From Parvibaculum sp040882025 (lineage in GTDB: Bacteria; Pseudomonadota; Alphaproteobacteria; Parvibaculales; Parvibaculaceae), in the NCBI RefSeq assembly GCF_040882025.1, contig NZ_JBBECC010000152.1, positions 1 to 64,000 on the forward strand: DNA of 64,000 nt, given 5' to 3'. The notes beneath the pieces are model-generated. The model made no database searches and was not told the DNA's origin. It saw only the letters and a program-made list of their open reading frames with translations. The position numbers were made by a program, and so were the translations under genes. Every line of letters starts with the position of its first letter. Within the stretch, counting starts at the first letter, position 1. Of this stretch, positions 41,745 to 50,451 are shown one piece after another.

Positions 41745-42644
41745 CTACACCCGGTAATCCGCCTTCAAAATCTCCAGCAGCTTCCGCGACGCCGGGCTGA
41801 GATAACCGCCCTTGCGCACAATCGCCGTCACCGGATTGGCCGCATTGAGATCGCCCGCCCGAATGACAGCAAGCGATTTCGCGACGCGTTCCTCGGCAAT
41901 GCTGCTTTCTGGCAGCAGCGCAATGCCGAAGCCGGCTTCAACCAGCCGCTTTTGCGCCGTCAGACTGTCGATGGCAGACCAGCGGAAATGGCCGACGCCG
42001 CGCAACAGAAACTGGGCGAAGATATTCGCCGCGGACGGCTCCTCGAAATCCGGTGGCGGCGGAAAGGCCAGCCAGTGTTCGTCGCCGAGATCGGCGAACC
42101 GCGCCATGCGCTTGTTCGCGCGCGCGTGATCCGGCGCGCAAGTCACGACAAGCGGCTCGGGCTTGAGGGCAAAGCCGATGAGGTCGGGCGACCGGTCGTT
42201 GAAATAGCGAAGCCCGATCGTCGCCTCGCCGCTCCGCACCAACTCGCTCACCTCGGCGCTTGTCGCCGTTCCGAGCGTCAGCGCGACACCCGGCGAGCGC
42301 GCCGCGAATTTCTTCAGAACGCGCGTCAGTCCGGCGCTCGCCAGCGTACCGACGACCGCAATCGAAACCGGCCCGCCATCGCCCGATTGCAGCGCCTTCA
42401 GCGCATCCGCCGTGTCCTTCAGCGCCGCCAGCACCCGCTCGGCATGCGGCAGCAGCACACGGCCCGCCTGGCTCAGCACGACGCCGCCCGTCACGCGCTC
42501 GAACAGCGGCGCCCCGATTTCCTCTTCCAGCAGCGCGATGCGGCGGCTGATTGCCGGTTGCGAGCGGTTCAGCACCTGTGCTGCCGGCGAGAACCCGCCT
42601 GTCCGGTGAATGGTCACGAAAGTATGGAGCGCCTCGGAATCCAT
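41745..42644 (-). CDS. LysR family transcriptional regulator
   Basis: A 299-residue LTTR. The N-terminal winged helix-turn-helix (MDSEALHTFVTIHRTGGFS, then AAQVLNRSQPAISRRIALLE) is standard, and the substrate-binding domain extends from about 90 to 295. Start is the ATG at 42644; a frame open to 42782 would overlap the neighbouring promoter. It diverges from the PEP-mutase-like gene with a palindrome between them, the usual LTTR arrangement, so it probably controls that gene in response to its substrate. Confidence 0.9.
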   Translation of the reverse strand: MDSEALHTFVTIHRTGGFSPAAQVLNRSQPAISRRIALLEEEIGAPLFERVTGGVVLSQAGRVLLPHAERVLAALKDTADALKALQSGDGGPVSIAVVGTLASAGLTRVLKKFAARSPGVALTLGTATSAEVSELVRSGEATIGLRYFNDRSPDLIGFALKPEPLVVTCAPDHARANKRMARFADLGDEHWLAFPPPPDFEEPSAANIFAQFLLRGVGHFRWSAIDSLTAQKRLVEAGFGIALLPESSIAEERVAKSLAVIRAGDLNAANPVTAIVRKGGYLSPASRKLLEILKADYRV

Positions 42645-42679
42645 GCGCCGCCTCCCATGCAAAAAACAGATGACTATGA

Positions 42680-42697
42680 TCCAAACTATAAATTGGA
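42680..42697. promoter_or_regulatory. Candidate LysR operator
   Basis: TCCAA-ACTATAAA-TTGGA, a 5-8-5 palindrome with a TATAA-like centre, midway between the LysR and PEP-mutase-like starts. Position and symmetry fit an LTTR site; not verified. Confidence 0.45.
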
Positions 42698-42765
42698 CGA
42701 ATAGGCACACAAGCCCCAATTTCCCGGCAACGCGAATCCCACCCGCCATGTCGAAGGAAACCGAA

Positions 42766-43626
42766 ATGCAGACGAGCGACACCGAAGCCAGGGCGCAAAC
42801 CTTTCAGGCGATGCATAAGTCCGGTCCGGGCTTCATCATGCCCAATGCCTGGGACGCCGGCAGCGCCATGCTGCTCGCCGCCACGGGCTTCAAGGCGATA
42901 GCGACCACCAGCGGCGGCATCGCCTTTTCGCTCGGCAAGCAGGACTATCAGGTGTCGGACGCATCGCTCGGCGTGACGCGCGAGGAAATGTTTGTCCGCA
43001 TGCGCGAAATCGTCCAGGCGGTGCCCCTGCCGGTCAACGGCGATCTCGAAGCCGGTTACGGCGACAGCCCGGAAGCGGTCGCCGAAACCATCGGCATGGC
43101 GATCGAGGCGGGCCTCGCCGGCGGTAACATCGAAGACAAGAAACCGCTCAAGCCCGTTCTCTATGATGACGCGCTGGCCGTCGAACGCATCGCCGCCGCC
43201 CGCGCCGCGATAGCAAAACGAAAGAGCGCCTTCGTCCTGACCGCGCGCACCGACGCGTTTCTGGGCAAGTCGTCAGACCCGCTGGGCGCGGCCATCGCCC
43301 GCGCCAACCGCTTCCTCGAAGCGGGCGCCGACTGTGCTTTCGTGACCGGCGTCGCCGACCTGCCGACGATGAAAATTCTGGTTCGCGAGATTGACGGGCC
43401 GATCAACATCGTTGCCGGTCTCGTGAGCACGGAAGGCAATGCCTACGAGATGCTGGAGGCCGGCATCAGGCGCATCAGCCTCGGCGGCTCGATTGCGCGT
43501 TCGGCCCTGGGCTTCATCCACCAATGCGCGCGCGAACTGCATGATAGCGGCACGCTCGGCTTCGCCGCCGATCAGATGCCGCAAGCCGACCTCAACGCGC
43601 TCTTCGCGCAGGCGCGCGCCCGCTGA
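42766..43626 (+). CDS. Isocitrate lyase/PEP mutase family protein
   Basis: A 286-residue TIM-barrel enzyme. GFIMPNAWDAGSAMLLA, TTSGGIAFSLG, the metal-binding NGDLEAGYGD and GGNIEDK are conserved with 2-methylisocitrate lyase, oxaloacetate decarboxylase and carboxyvinyl-phosphonate mutase-type proteins; the KKCGH catalytic loop of isocitrate lyase is replaced by DKKPLKP. The reaction is a C-C or C-P lyase/mutase of unknown substrate. ATG at 42766 follows AAGGAAACCG (7 nt spacing); an in-frame ATG at 42748 is less well placed. Divergent from the LysR gene; the ABM-like gene follows after 32 bp. Confidence 0.85.
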   Translation: MQTSDTEARAQTFQAMHKSGPGFIMPNAWDAGSAMLLAATGFKAIATTSGGIAFSLGKQDYQVSDASLGVTREEMFVRMREIVQAVPLPVNGDLEAGYGDSPEAVAETIGMAIEAGLAGGNIEDKKPLKPVLYDDALAVERIAAARAAIAKRKSAFVLTARTDAFLGKSSDPLGAAIARANRFLEAGADCAFVTGVADLPTMKILVREIDGPINIVAGLVSTEGNAYEMLEAGIRRISLGGSIARSALGFIHQCARELHDSGTLGFAADQMPQADLNALFAQARAR

Positions 43627-43658
43627 CCCGGCCACCCGCAAACACAAGAGCTTGTTCA

Positions 43659-44012
43659 ATGACCAGATCGACCAGCGTCGCCCGCGTGGCGCGCACCCCT
43701 GAGCCGCCATACTACGCGGTCTCCACGACGACTGAACTCGGCCCCGGCTTTGACGAGGACGCCTATTTCAAACTGGCGACCGAACTCTATGGCCGCGCCG
43801 GCGAGATCGGCGGCTTTCTCGGCCTCGAGGCTTTCTTCCAGGACGGCGCCTCGGTTGCGATCACCTATTGGGAGAGCCTTGAGGCGATCCAGCGCTGGCG
43901 CGACGATCCGCGCCACATGGCGGCGAAGCACAAAGCCAAAACGGTATGGTTCGGTCCCACCATCACCCGCATCGCCCGTGTCGAGAGGGACTACGGGTTC
44001 AATCTGGAATAG
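43659..44012 (+). CDS. Antibiotic biosynthesis monooxygenase-like protein
   Basis: A 117-residue ABM/dimeric alpha-beta barrel protein (about 20-105: YYAVSTTTELGPGFDED; AGEIGGFLGLEAFFQDGAS; AITYWESLEAIQRWRDDPRH). Such proteins act as small oxygenases, heme-degrading enzymes or simple ligand binders; the H-x-x-A pattern at the end (RHMAAKHKAK) is typical. Follows the PEP-mutase-like gene by 32 bp on the same strand, so it may be in the LysR-controlled transcript. Start has only a weak ribosome site. Confidence 0.7.
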   Translation: MTRSTSVARVARTPEPPYYAVSTTTELGPGFDEDAYFKLATELYGRAGEIGGFLGLEAFFQDGASVAITYWESLEAIQRWRDDPRHMAAKHKAKTVWFGPTITRIARVERDYGFNLE

Positions 44013-44130
44013 GCGCGTCGCCATCCGGTGTTCCGCTTCACGGAATACCCGCAATCGTCGCTTGTCCTTCGCCCGCCGCACTTGTTTAATGGATAACATT
44101 AGAACGGTGCGGACCGGGGAGGGGAGTGCG

Positions 44131-46398
44131 ATGAACTACAAGCATCCATCGGGCGAGGAGTTTCACGGCGTCATCGGCCGCACCATCGAGGAGTCGACCC
44201 CTTGGTGGCCGGAGCCGAAGCTCGGCGCCGGCGCCCCTGACGTCGTGATGGTCGTGCTCGACGACACCGGCTTTTCTCATCTCGGCTGCTACGGCTCCAC
44301 CATCGAAACGCCGAACATCGACGCGCTGGCCGCCAGGGGCGCGCGCTTCACCGGCTTCCACACCACCGCGCTCTGCTCGCCGACCCGCGCCTGCCTGCTC
44401 ACCGGCCGCAACCATCACGCGGTCGGCATGCGCGGTGTTTCTAATTTCGATACCGGCTTCCCCAACATGCGCGGCTCGATCCCGAAAAGCGCCGCGACGC
44501 TGGCCGAGATCCTGCGCGACAAGGGCTACGCGACCTTCACCACCGGCAAATGGCATCTCGCGCCGATGAGCGAATGTTCCGCTGCCGGCCCCTTCGCCAA
44601 CTGGCCGCTGCAAAAAGGTTTCGACCGCTATTACGGTTTCCTGCAGGGCGAGACCGACCAGTTCTACCCCGAGCTGACGCATGACAATCATTTCATCGAC
44701 GTGCCGGCCCGTGCCGAGGACGGCTACCACATCTCCGAAGACATCGTCGACCGTTCGGCGGGCATGATCCGCGACATCGTTTCGCTGGTCCCCGAACGGC
44801 CCTTCTTCCTCTACACCGCCTTCGGCGCCATGCACGCGCCGCATCAGGCGCCGCAAAGCTATCTTGACAAATATCGCGGCCGTTTCGACGCCGGCTGGGA
44901 TGTCGAGCGCGAAAAATGGTTTGCCCGCCAGAAGGAGATGGGCGTCATCCCGGCGGACACGGCGCTCGCCCCGCGCAATCCTGGCGTTCGTCCGTGGGAA
45001 GAGCTTTCGCCGAATGAAAAGGCGTTCGCCGCGCGGCTGCAGGAAGCCTTCGCCGCCATGCTCGAACACACCGACCACCAGATCGGCCGCCTGATCGCCT
45101 TCCTGAAGGAAGTCGGCCGCTGGGACAACACGCTGTTCATTCTCTTGTCCGACAACGGCGCCAGCCAGGAAGGCGGACCCACCGGCGTCTTCGATGAGAT
45201 GAAATGGTTCAACGGCATCCCTGAAAATGTCGATGCCGCGGTCGCCCGTCTCGACGACATCGGCGGCCCGGAAAGCCACTGCAACATTCCCTGGGGCTGG
45301 GCGCAGGCCGGCAACACGCCGCTGAAATGGTACAAGCAGAACACGCATGGCGGCGGCGTCCGCGATCCGCTGATCATGCACTTCCCCGCAGGCCTCGCCG
45401 CGCCCGGTGCCTTCCGCCGCCAGTTCTGCCACGCGGTCGACATCGCGCCGACCGTGCTCGATATCATCGGCATCGAAACGCCGTCGGTCGTCGCCGGCGT
45501 AACGCAAATGCCGGTCCACGGCGTCAGCCTGAAGGCGGCGCTGGCCGACCCGGAGGCAAAAGTCGAACGCGCCGCGCAATTCTTCGAGATGCTCGGCCAT
45601 CGCGGCATCTGGAAGTCAGGCTGGAAGGCCGTCACGCGCCACGAACAGGGCAAGCCCTTCGACGAAGACCGCTGGGAGCTTTACCACCTCGCCGAAGACT
45701 TCTCGGAAATGAACGACCTCGCCGCCAGCGAACCCGCGCGGCTGAGGGAACTGATCGACCTCTGGTGGACCGAGGCCGAGGCGCAAGGCGCGCTGCCGCT
45801 CGACGATCGCAACGGCATCGCGCTCTTTGCCGCCTCGCGCCGCCCCGGGATGCCGACCTCGCGCAAAAGCTTCCTCTATCGCCCGCCGGTCTCCCACATC
45901 GTCGCCGATGCCTGCCCGCCGGTCGGACGCGGCTGGCGCATGACCGTCGATCTCATTCATCCGGCGTCGGCCGGCGACGGCGCCCTCGTCGCCCGCGGCA
46001 GTATCAATTCCGGCTTCGTGCTCTACATCAAGGAAGGCCGCCTGCATTTCGACTACAACTGCTTCCACGATCACACGCGCGTCTCGGATGCCGCATCGCT
46101 GTCGCCCGGTGTGCGCAACGTCGAGCTTGTCGTCACCCGCCGCGCCGATGGCGGCGGCGATGTCGCGCTCGCGGTCGATGGCGCGGAAGTGGCCTCGGGC
46201 ACGATCCCGAAACTCGTCTTCATGCTCTCCTCGATCGGCATGGACATCGGCCGCAGCCTCGCGCCGGTCAATCGCGACTATGCCGAACCCTTCGCCTATG
46301 GCGGCACGATCCGCACCGTCGCCTTCGACATCCCCTCGCTCCGTCCGCAACAGGGCGAAGCCGTCGCCCAGGTCCGCGCAGCCTACGCGCAGCAATAG
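44131..46398 (+). CDS. Arylsulfatase (type I, formylglycine)
   Basis: A 755-residue sulfatase. VVLDDTGFSHLG carries the metal Asp pair near residues 44-45; ALCSPTRACLLTGR contains C82 in the C-x-P-x-R motif that is converted to formylglycine, followed by the conserved TGRNHHAVG; TGKWHL and LSDNGASQEGG supply further active-site residues. Length exceeds simple arylsulfatases: after the catalytic part (about 1-560) there is a beta-rich region (about 590-750, SINSGFVLYIKEGRLHFDYN; VELVVTRRADGG) that looks like a LamG/concanavalin-type domain. No signal peptide was seen, so a cytoplasmic enzyme is likely. ATG 44131 follows GGGGAGGGGAG. No formylglycine-generating enzyme gene is in the window. Confidence 0.93.
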   Translation: MNYKHPSGEEFHGVIGRTIEESTPWWPEPKLGAGAPDVVMVVLDDTGFSHLGCYGSTIETPNIDALAARGARFTGFHTTALCSPTRACLLTGRNHHAVGMRGVSNFDTGFPNMRGSIPKSAATLAEILRDKGYATFTTGKWHLAPMSECSAAGPFANWPLQKGFDRYYGFLQGETDQFYPELTHDNHFIDVPARAEDGYHISEDIVDRSAGMIRDIVSLVPERPFFLYTAFGAMHAPHQAPQSYLDKYRGRFDAGWDVEREKWFARQKEMGVIPADTALAPRNPGVRPWEELSPNEKAFAARLQEAFAAMLEHTDHQIGRLIAFLKEVGRWDNTLFILLSDNGASQEGGPTGVFDEMKWFNGIPENVDAAVARLDDIGGPESHCNIPWGWAQAGNTPLKWYKQNTHGGGVRDPLIMHFPAGLAAPGAFRRQFCHAVDIAPTVLDIIGIETPSVVAGVTQMPVHGVSLKAALADPEAKVERAAQFFEMLGHRGIWKSGWKAVTRHEQGKPFDEDRWELYHLAEDFSEMNDLAASEPARLRELIDLWWTEAEAQGALPLDDRNGIALFAASRRPGMPTSRKSFLYRPPVSHIVADACPPVGRGWRMTVDLIHPASAGDGALVARGSINSGFVLYIKEGRLHFDYNCFHDHTRVSDAASLSPGVRNVELVVTRRADGGGDVALAVDGAEVASGTIPKLVFMLSSIGMDIGRSLAPVNRDYAEPFAYGGTIRTVAFDIPSLRPQQGEAVAQVRAAYAQQ

Positions 46399-46438
46399 GG
46401 AAGGGCCGCGGTCGCGCTCATCGTTCGCCACTGTCCGC

Positions 46439-46933
46439 TCACTTCTTGGGCCCCGGCCGGACATAGGGCGCGACCTGGTAGGTCAGCGCGACGCTGGTGC
46501 TGACATCGCCGTCGCCGACCGTCACGGCGGCCTTGTCGAAGGAGGGCGCGCGAAGAAAGCCGATCGCGTTGTTGCTGAAGCCGTAGCCCTCGATTGGGAT
46601 CCGCAGAATGCTGATGTCGAGCAGCCCGTTGTCGTTCTCGTCGTGAAAGACGATGACGCCGTAGCGGCCGGGTGGCAGGTCCGAGATCGCGATCCCCTGC
46701 GGCCCCGTCTTGGCCCGCATCGTCACGCCGACAAGCCGCCCCTTGTCGTTCAGCAACCCGACCTTCGCCGACGTACTGATGGCATCCTCGAAATTGGCGG
46801 CGCTGTCATAGAAGCCGATCATCAGCGCGCCGTCATCCGAGCGCACGCCCGTCACCGTCACCTTGAGATCGCCGGCCCCGGCCGGCAGGGCGGCGAGCGA
46901 TGCAAAGGCCAGTCCGGCCGCAAGTCTCCACAT
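46439..46933 (-). CDS. DUF2141 secreted protein
   Basis: A 164-residue exported protein: signal peptide about 1-20 (WRLAAGLAFASLAALPAGAG), then a beta-sandwich DUF2141 domain with VRSDDGALMIGFYDSAANF, LPPGRYGVIVFHDENDNGLLD and EGYGFSNNA. The HDENDNG segment may bind calcium, as often suggested for such loops. Function unknown. Converges with the sulfatase gene and diverges from nnr. Confidence 0.85.
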   Translation of the reverse strand: MWRLAAGLAFASLAALPAGAGDLKVTVTGVRSDDGALMIGFYDSAANFEDAISTSAKVGLLNDKGRLVGVTMRAKTGPQGIAISDLPPGRYGVIVFHDENDNGLLDISILRIPIEGYGFSNNAIGFLRAPSFDKAAVTVGDGDVSTSVALTYQVAPYVRPGPKK

Positions 46934-47072
46934 CCTGTTGACGGGCTCCCCCGAAAATATGTCCGGTCCTCAGTCCCGTCTGCAATCTAGCATGAGGCGG
47001 ACACGCGCAAACGGCAACATTTGAGGCAGGGGCGCCCCTGACCCGCCGCAATCGCATGGCTATAGTGACGCC

Positions 47073-48572
47073 ATGCGCGATTCGTCTCCGGTTCTTCTCA
47101 CCACCGCCGAAATGGCGCGCGCCGACGCGCTGACGATCGCGCGCGGCCGTCCGGGTTCCGTCCTTATGGAGAACGCCGGCCGCGCCGTTGCCGAGGCCAT
47201 CGCCGCGCGCTTCGCCGTCGGCCCGGTCGCGGTGCTCTGCGGCCCCGGCAATAATGGCGGCGACGGTTTCGTTGCCGCGCGCCTGCTGGCCGAACAGGGC
47301 TGGCCGGTGACGCTCTTCCTTCTCGGCGCCCGCGAGAACCTCAAAGGCGACGCGGCGGAGGCAGCCGCCCGCTGGCAGGGCCCGGTCCGCCCGCTCGCCG
47401 CCGATGCGGGCGAGGGCGCCTCCCTCGTCATCGACGCGATTTTCGGCGCCGGTCTCGCCCGCGATGTCGAGGGCGTCGTCGCCGAACTGATTGCCCGTAT
47501 CGCGAAATCGGGCGTCCCCGTTGCCGCGGTCGACGTCCCCTCGGGCCTCGATGGCGACACCGGCGCTCCCCGCGGGGCCGCCTTCAAGGCGGCGCTGACC
47601 GTCACCTTCTTTCGCCTGAAACCCGGCCACCTGCTGCTGCCGGGCCGTCTTCTCTGCGGCGAGTTGAAGGTTGCCGATATCGGCATCCCGTCCGATGTGC
47701 TCGAAGAGATCGCGCCGCAGACCTTCATCGACCATCCGCCGCTCTGGGCGGCCTCCTTTCCGCAGCCGAAGATCGACGGACACAAATACACACGCGGCCA
47801 CGCCGTCGTCGTCTCGGGCGGCGCGGCGCATACCGGCGCGGCGCGTCTGGCCGCGCGCGGCGCCTTGCGGGCAGGGGCGGGGCTCGTCACGGTCGCGACG
47901 CCGCCCTCCGCACTCCTCGTCAATGCGGCGCATCTGACCGCCATCATGCTGGCGCCCTTCGACGGTGCCGACGGCCTGACGCAAATTCTCGAGGACAAGC
48001 GCAAGAACGCGCTGCTCATCGGTCCCGGCGCCGGCGTCGGCGCGGAGACACGCGAGAATGTGCTGGCGGCCCTCCTTTCCGGCGCCACAATGGTGCTCGA
48101 TGCCGACGCGCTGACATCGTTTGCCGAAATTCCGCGCGATCTCTTTGTGGCCATCAAGGGCTATTTCGCCGGTCCCGTCGTGCTGACGCCGCATGAGGGA
48201 GAATTCGCGCGTCTCTTTCCCGATCTCGCGGCCTCCGGCGAAAGCAAGCTCGTCCGCGCCCGCCGCGCCGCCGCCGAAGCGGGGGCCGTCGTCATCCTCA
48301 AGGGTGCCGACACAGTCGTCGCGGCGCCCGACGGCCGCGCCGCCATCAACATCAACGCCGGCGCCGAACTCGCCACCGCCGGGTCGGGCGACGTGCTGGG
48401 CGGCATCGTCCTCGGACTTCTGGCACAGGACATGCCGCCATTCGAAGCCGCCGCCGCCGGCGTCTGGCTGCACGGCGAAGCGGGCGCCGCCTTCGGTCCG
48501 GGTCTGATCGCCGAAGATATTTCCGAAATGCTCCCCTCGGTCCTGCGCGACCTTCGTTCCGAGCTCGGCTGA
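47073..48572 (+). CDS. nnr: NAD(P)H-hydrate epimerase/dehydratase
   Basis: Bifunctional repair enzyme converting hydrated NADH or NADPH back to the active form. Residues about 1-215 form the YjeF_N epimerase (GPGNNGGDGFVAARLL, DVPSGLDGDTG); about 225-490 form the ADP-dependent dehydratase of the ribokinase fold (GAGLVTVATPPS, LTPHEGEFARLF, GAELATAGSGDVLGGI). The 499-residue length is normal for the fused form. Codons and the high-GC run are like those of the neighbours. A weakly defined intergenic region with Pho-box-like repeats follows. Confidence 0.95.
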   Translation: MRDSSPVLLTTAEMARADALTIARGRPGSVLMENAGRAVAEAIAARFAVGPVAVLCGPGNNGGDGFVAARLLAEQGWPVTLFLLGARENLKGDAAEAAARWQGPVRPLAADAGEGASLVIDAIFGAGLARDVEGVVAELIARIAKSGVPVAAVDVPSGLDGDTGAPRGAAFKAALTVTFFRLKPGHLLLPGRLLCGELKVADIGIPSDVLEEIAPQTFIDHPPLWAASFPQPKIDGHKYTRGHAVVVSGGAAHTGAARLAARGALRAGAGLVTVATPPSALLVNAAHLTAIMLAPFDGADGLTQILEDKRKNALLIGPGAGVGAETRENVLAALLSGATMVLDADALTSFAEIPRDLFVAIKGYFAGPVVLTPHEGEFARLFPDLAASGESKLVRARRAAAEAGAVVILKGADTVVAAPDGRAAININAGAELATAGSGDVLGGIVLGLLAQDMPPFEAAAAGVWLHGEAGAAFGPGLIAEDISEMLPSVLRDLRSELG

Positions 48573-48647
48573 GACGGAAGCAAGGCCGTGAAAACGGGGA
48601 TTACTTTATTTTATCTCCGCCCCTTATCCCCGCTGCCGCGCCCTTTG

Positions 48648-48675
48648 TGACAGTTCCATGACTGTTTGATGACAG
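48648..48675 (-). promoter_or_regulatory. Third TGACAG array (Pho-box-like)
   Basis: TGACAG, TGACTG and TGACAG start at 48648, 48659 and 48670 with the same 11-bp period as at 28-55, and both arrays are preceded by TTTG and followed by AGGGGG. Here it lies between nnr and tRNA-Leu, both rightward, so the orientation (minus) does not match any nearby gene start. It is either a functional site acting at a distance or a copied sequence. Confidence 0.4.
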
Positions 48676-48795
48676 AGGGGGTGTTTTCGCGCGCTCGGGC
48701 GCTGCTCTTTTGCTGGCAATCGCCCCAACCCCTTGATATAGAGAGCGCCAAATTGGGGAGCGGCTGGCTCTTGTCGGGCCTCGTCGTCGGCCCAT

Positions 48796-48881
<86 letters not shown>

Positions 48882-48915
48882 GACCGAAACCCCTTTAAAT
48901 ACAATGGATTGGAAG

Positions 48916-50391
48916 ATGCAGGTCACGGTCACCAACACGGACGGTCTGAAGCGCGAATTGAAGATTCAGGTTCCCGCGCAGGATCTCGAAGCCCGCCTCG
49001 GCGTCAAGCTCGAGGAAATGAAAAACCAGGTTCGCCTCAAGGGCTTCCGTCCCGGCAAGGTGCCGGTCAGCCATCTGCGCAAGACCTTCGGCAAGCAGGT
49101 CATGGGCGAAATCATCCAGGAAACCGTCGGCGAGTCGAGCCAGAAAGCGCTGGCGGACGAAGCACTTAAGCCTGCCTTCCAGCCGTCGATCGATCTCGAG
49201 GGCGAAATCCAGGAAGTGATGGACGGCAAGGCCGACCTCACTTTCAAGATGAGCTTCGAGGTTGTGCCGACCTTCGAACTGGCAGACTTTTCAAAGGTTT
49301 CCATCGAACGCCTCGTTGCAGAGGTGAAGGATGCCGACATCGATGAAGCGCTGAAGCGCCTCGCCGAAAACCAGAAAAATTTCGAGCCGCGCGCGGAAGG
49401 CGCCGCAGCCGAGAACGGCGATCTGCTCACCGTCGACTTCGTCGGCAAGATCGACGGCGTTGCCTTCGAGGGCGGTTCGGCGGAAGACGCCAATCTGGAA
49501 CTCGGCTCAGGCCGCTTCATTCCGGGCTTCGAGGAACAACTCGTCGGCGCGAAGGCGGGCGAAGAAAAGACCGTCAATGTGACGTTCCCGGCCGAATACG
49601 GCGCCGAACAGCTCGCCGGCAAGGATGCCGTCTTCGAGGTCAAGGTGAAGGAAGTGAAGGCGCCCGCCGAAGTCACGATCGACGACGAACTCGCCAAGCG
49701 CTTCGGCTTCGATGAACTCGCCAAGCTGCGCGAGGCGCTCGCCGAGCAGATCAAGTCCGACTACACCCGCATGTCGCGCATGCATATGAAGCGCGCCATG
49801 CTCGACAAGCTCGACGAGCTGCACGATTTCGAGCTGCCGCCCACGATGGTCGAGCAGGAGTTCGAGCAGATCTGGAAGCAGTTCGAACACGAACTCAGCC
49901 ACCAGAACAAGACGGCCGCCGACCTCGATGAACCCGAGGAAGAAGTGAAGGCCGAATACCGCAAGATCGCCGAGCGCCGCGTCCGCCTCGGCCTGCTGCT
50001 GGCCGAAGTCGGCGAAAAGAACAGCATCTCCGTCACCGAGCAGGAGCTGAACCAGGCGCTCGCCGAACGCGCCCGCCAGTTCCCCGGTCAGGAGCGCCAG
50101 CTTTACCAGTACTACCAGCAGAACCCGCAGGCCGTTCAGGAACTGCGCGCACCGATCTTCGAAGACAAGGTCGTCGACTTCATAGCCGAGCTGGCCGATG
50201 TGACCGACAAGGCCGTCGACCGCGAGACGCTCTTCGCCGATCCCGAAGCGGAGGAGCACGAGCACGTCCACGACGAGAACTGCGACCACGACCATGACCA
50301 CGATCATGGCGAAGCCAAGCCGGCGAAGAAGCCGGCTGCAAAAAAGGCAGCGGCAAAAAAACCGGCTGCAAAGAAAGCCAAGGACGACTGA
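48916..50391 (+). CDS. tig: Trigger factor with extended charged tail
   Basis: Ribosome-associated chaperone and prolyl isomerase. The 491-residue protein has the ribosome-binding N-terminal domain with the GFRPGKVP signature (about 43-50), the FKBP-type PPIase domain at about 150-245 (GDLLTVDFVGKIDG, GSGRFIPGFEEQLVGAKAGE), and the helical C-terminal arm domain. After about residue 446 comes a tail of some 45 residues: a His/Asp-rich segment (EHEHVHDENCDHDHDHDH) and then Lys/Ala/Pro repeats (KPAAKKAAAKKPAAKK), absent from E. coli Tig. Either could bind metal or RNA. The ATG at 48916 fits the family N-terminus MQVTVTN; one at 48904 is possible. A terminator follows at 50415. Confidence 0.95.
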   Translation: MQVTVTNTDGLKRELKIQVPAQDLEARLGVKLEEMKNQVRLKGFRPGKVPVSHLRKTFGKQVMGEIIQETVGESSQKALADEALKPAFQPSIDLEGEIQEVMDGKADLTFKMSFEVVPTFELADFSKVSIERLVAEVKDADIDEALKRLAENQKNFEPRAEGAAAENGDLLTVDFVGKIDGVAFEGGSAEDANLELGSGRFIPGFEEQLVGAKAGEEKTVNVTFPAEYGAEQLAGKDAVFEVKVKEVKAPAEVTIDDELAKRFGFDELAKLREALAEQIKSDYTRMSRMHMKRAMLDKLDELHDFELPPTMVEQEFEQIWKQFEHELSHQNKTAADLDEPEEEVKAEYRKIAERRVRLGLLLAEVGEKNSISVTEQELNQALAERARQFPGQERQLYQYYQQNPQAVQELRAPIFEDKVVDFIAELADVTDKAVDRETLFADPEAEEHEHVHDENCDHDHDHDHGEAKPAKKPAAKKAAAKKPAAKKAKDD

Positions 50392-50414
50392 GCCGCGCGT
50401 CGAAGCGCTGTCGG

Positions 50415-50450
50415 ACAAGGCCCGGAGCTCCCCTCCGGGCCTTTGTCGTT
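50415..50450 (+). terminator. tig terminator
   Basis: AAGGCCCGGAG / CTCCGGGCCTT hairpin with a short loop, followed by TGTCGTTT, about 25 bp after the tig stop. Confidence 0.8.
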
Positions 50451-50451
50451 T

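Noticed and set aside
44086..45600. 504-codon minus-strand frame inside the sulfatase
   Set aside because: Opposite strand of a clear sulfatase; no motif.
46833..48473. 546-codon minus-strand frame inside nnr
   Set aside because: Antisense of the bifunctional NAD(P)HX repair gene; Arg/Gly/Asp-rich shadow.
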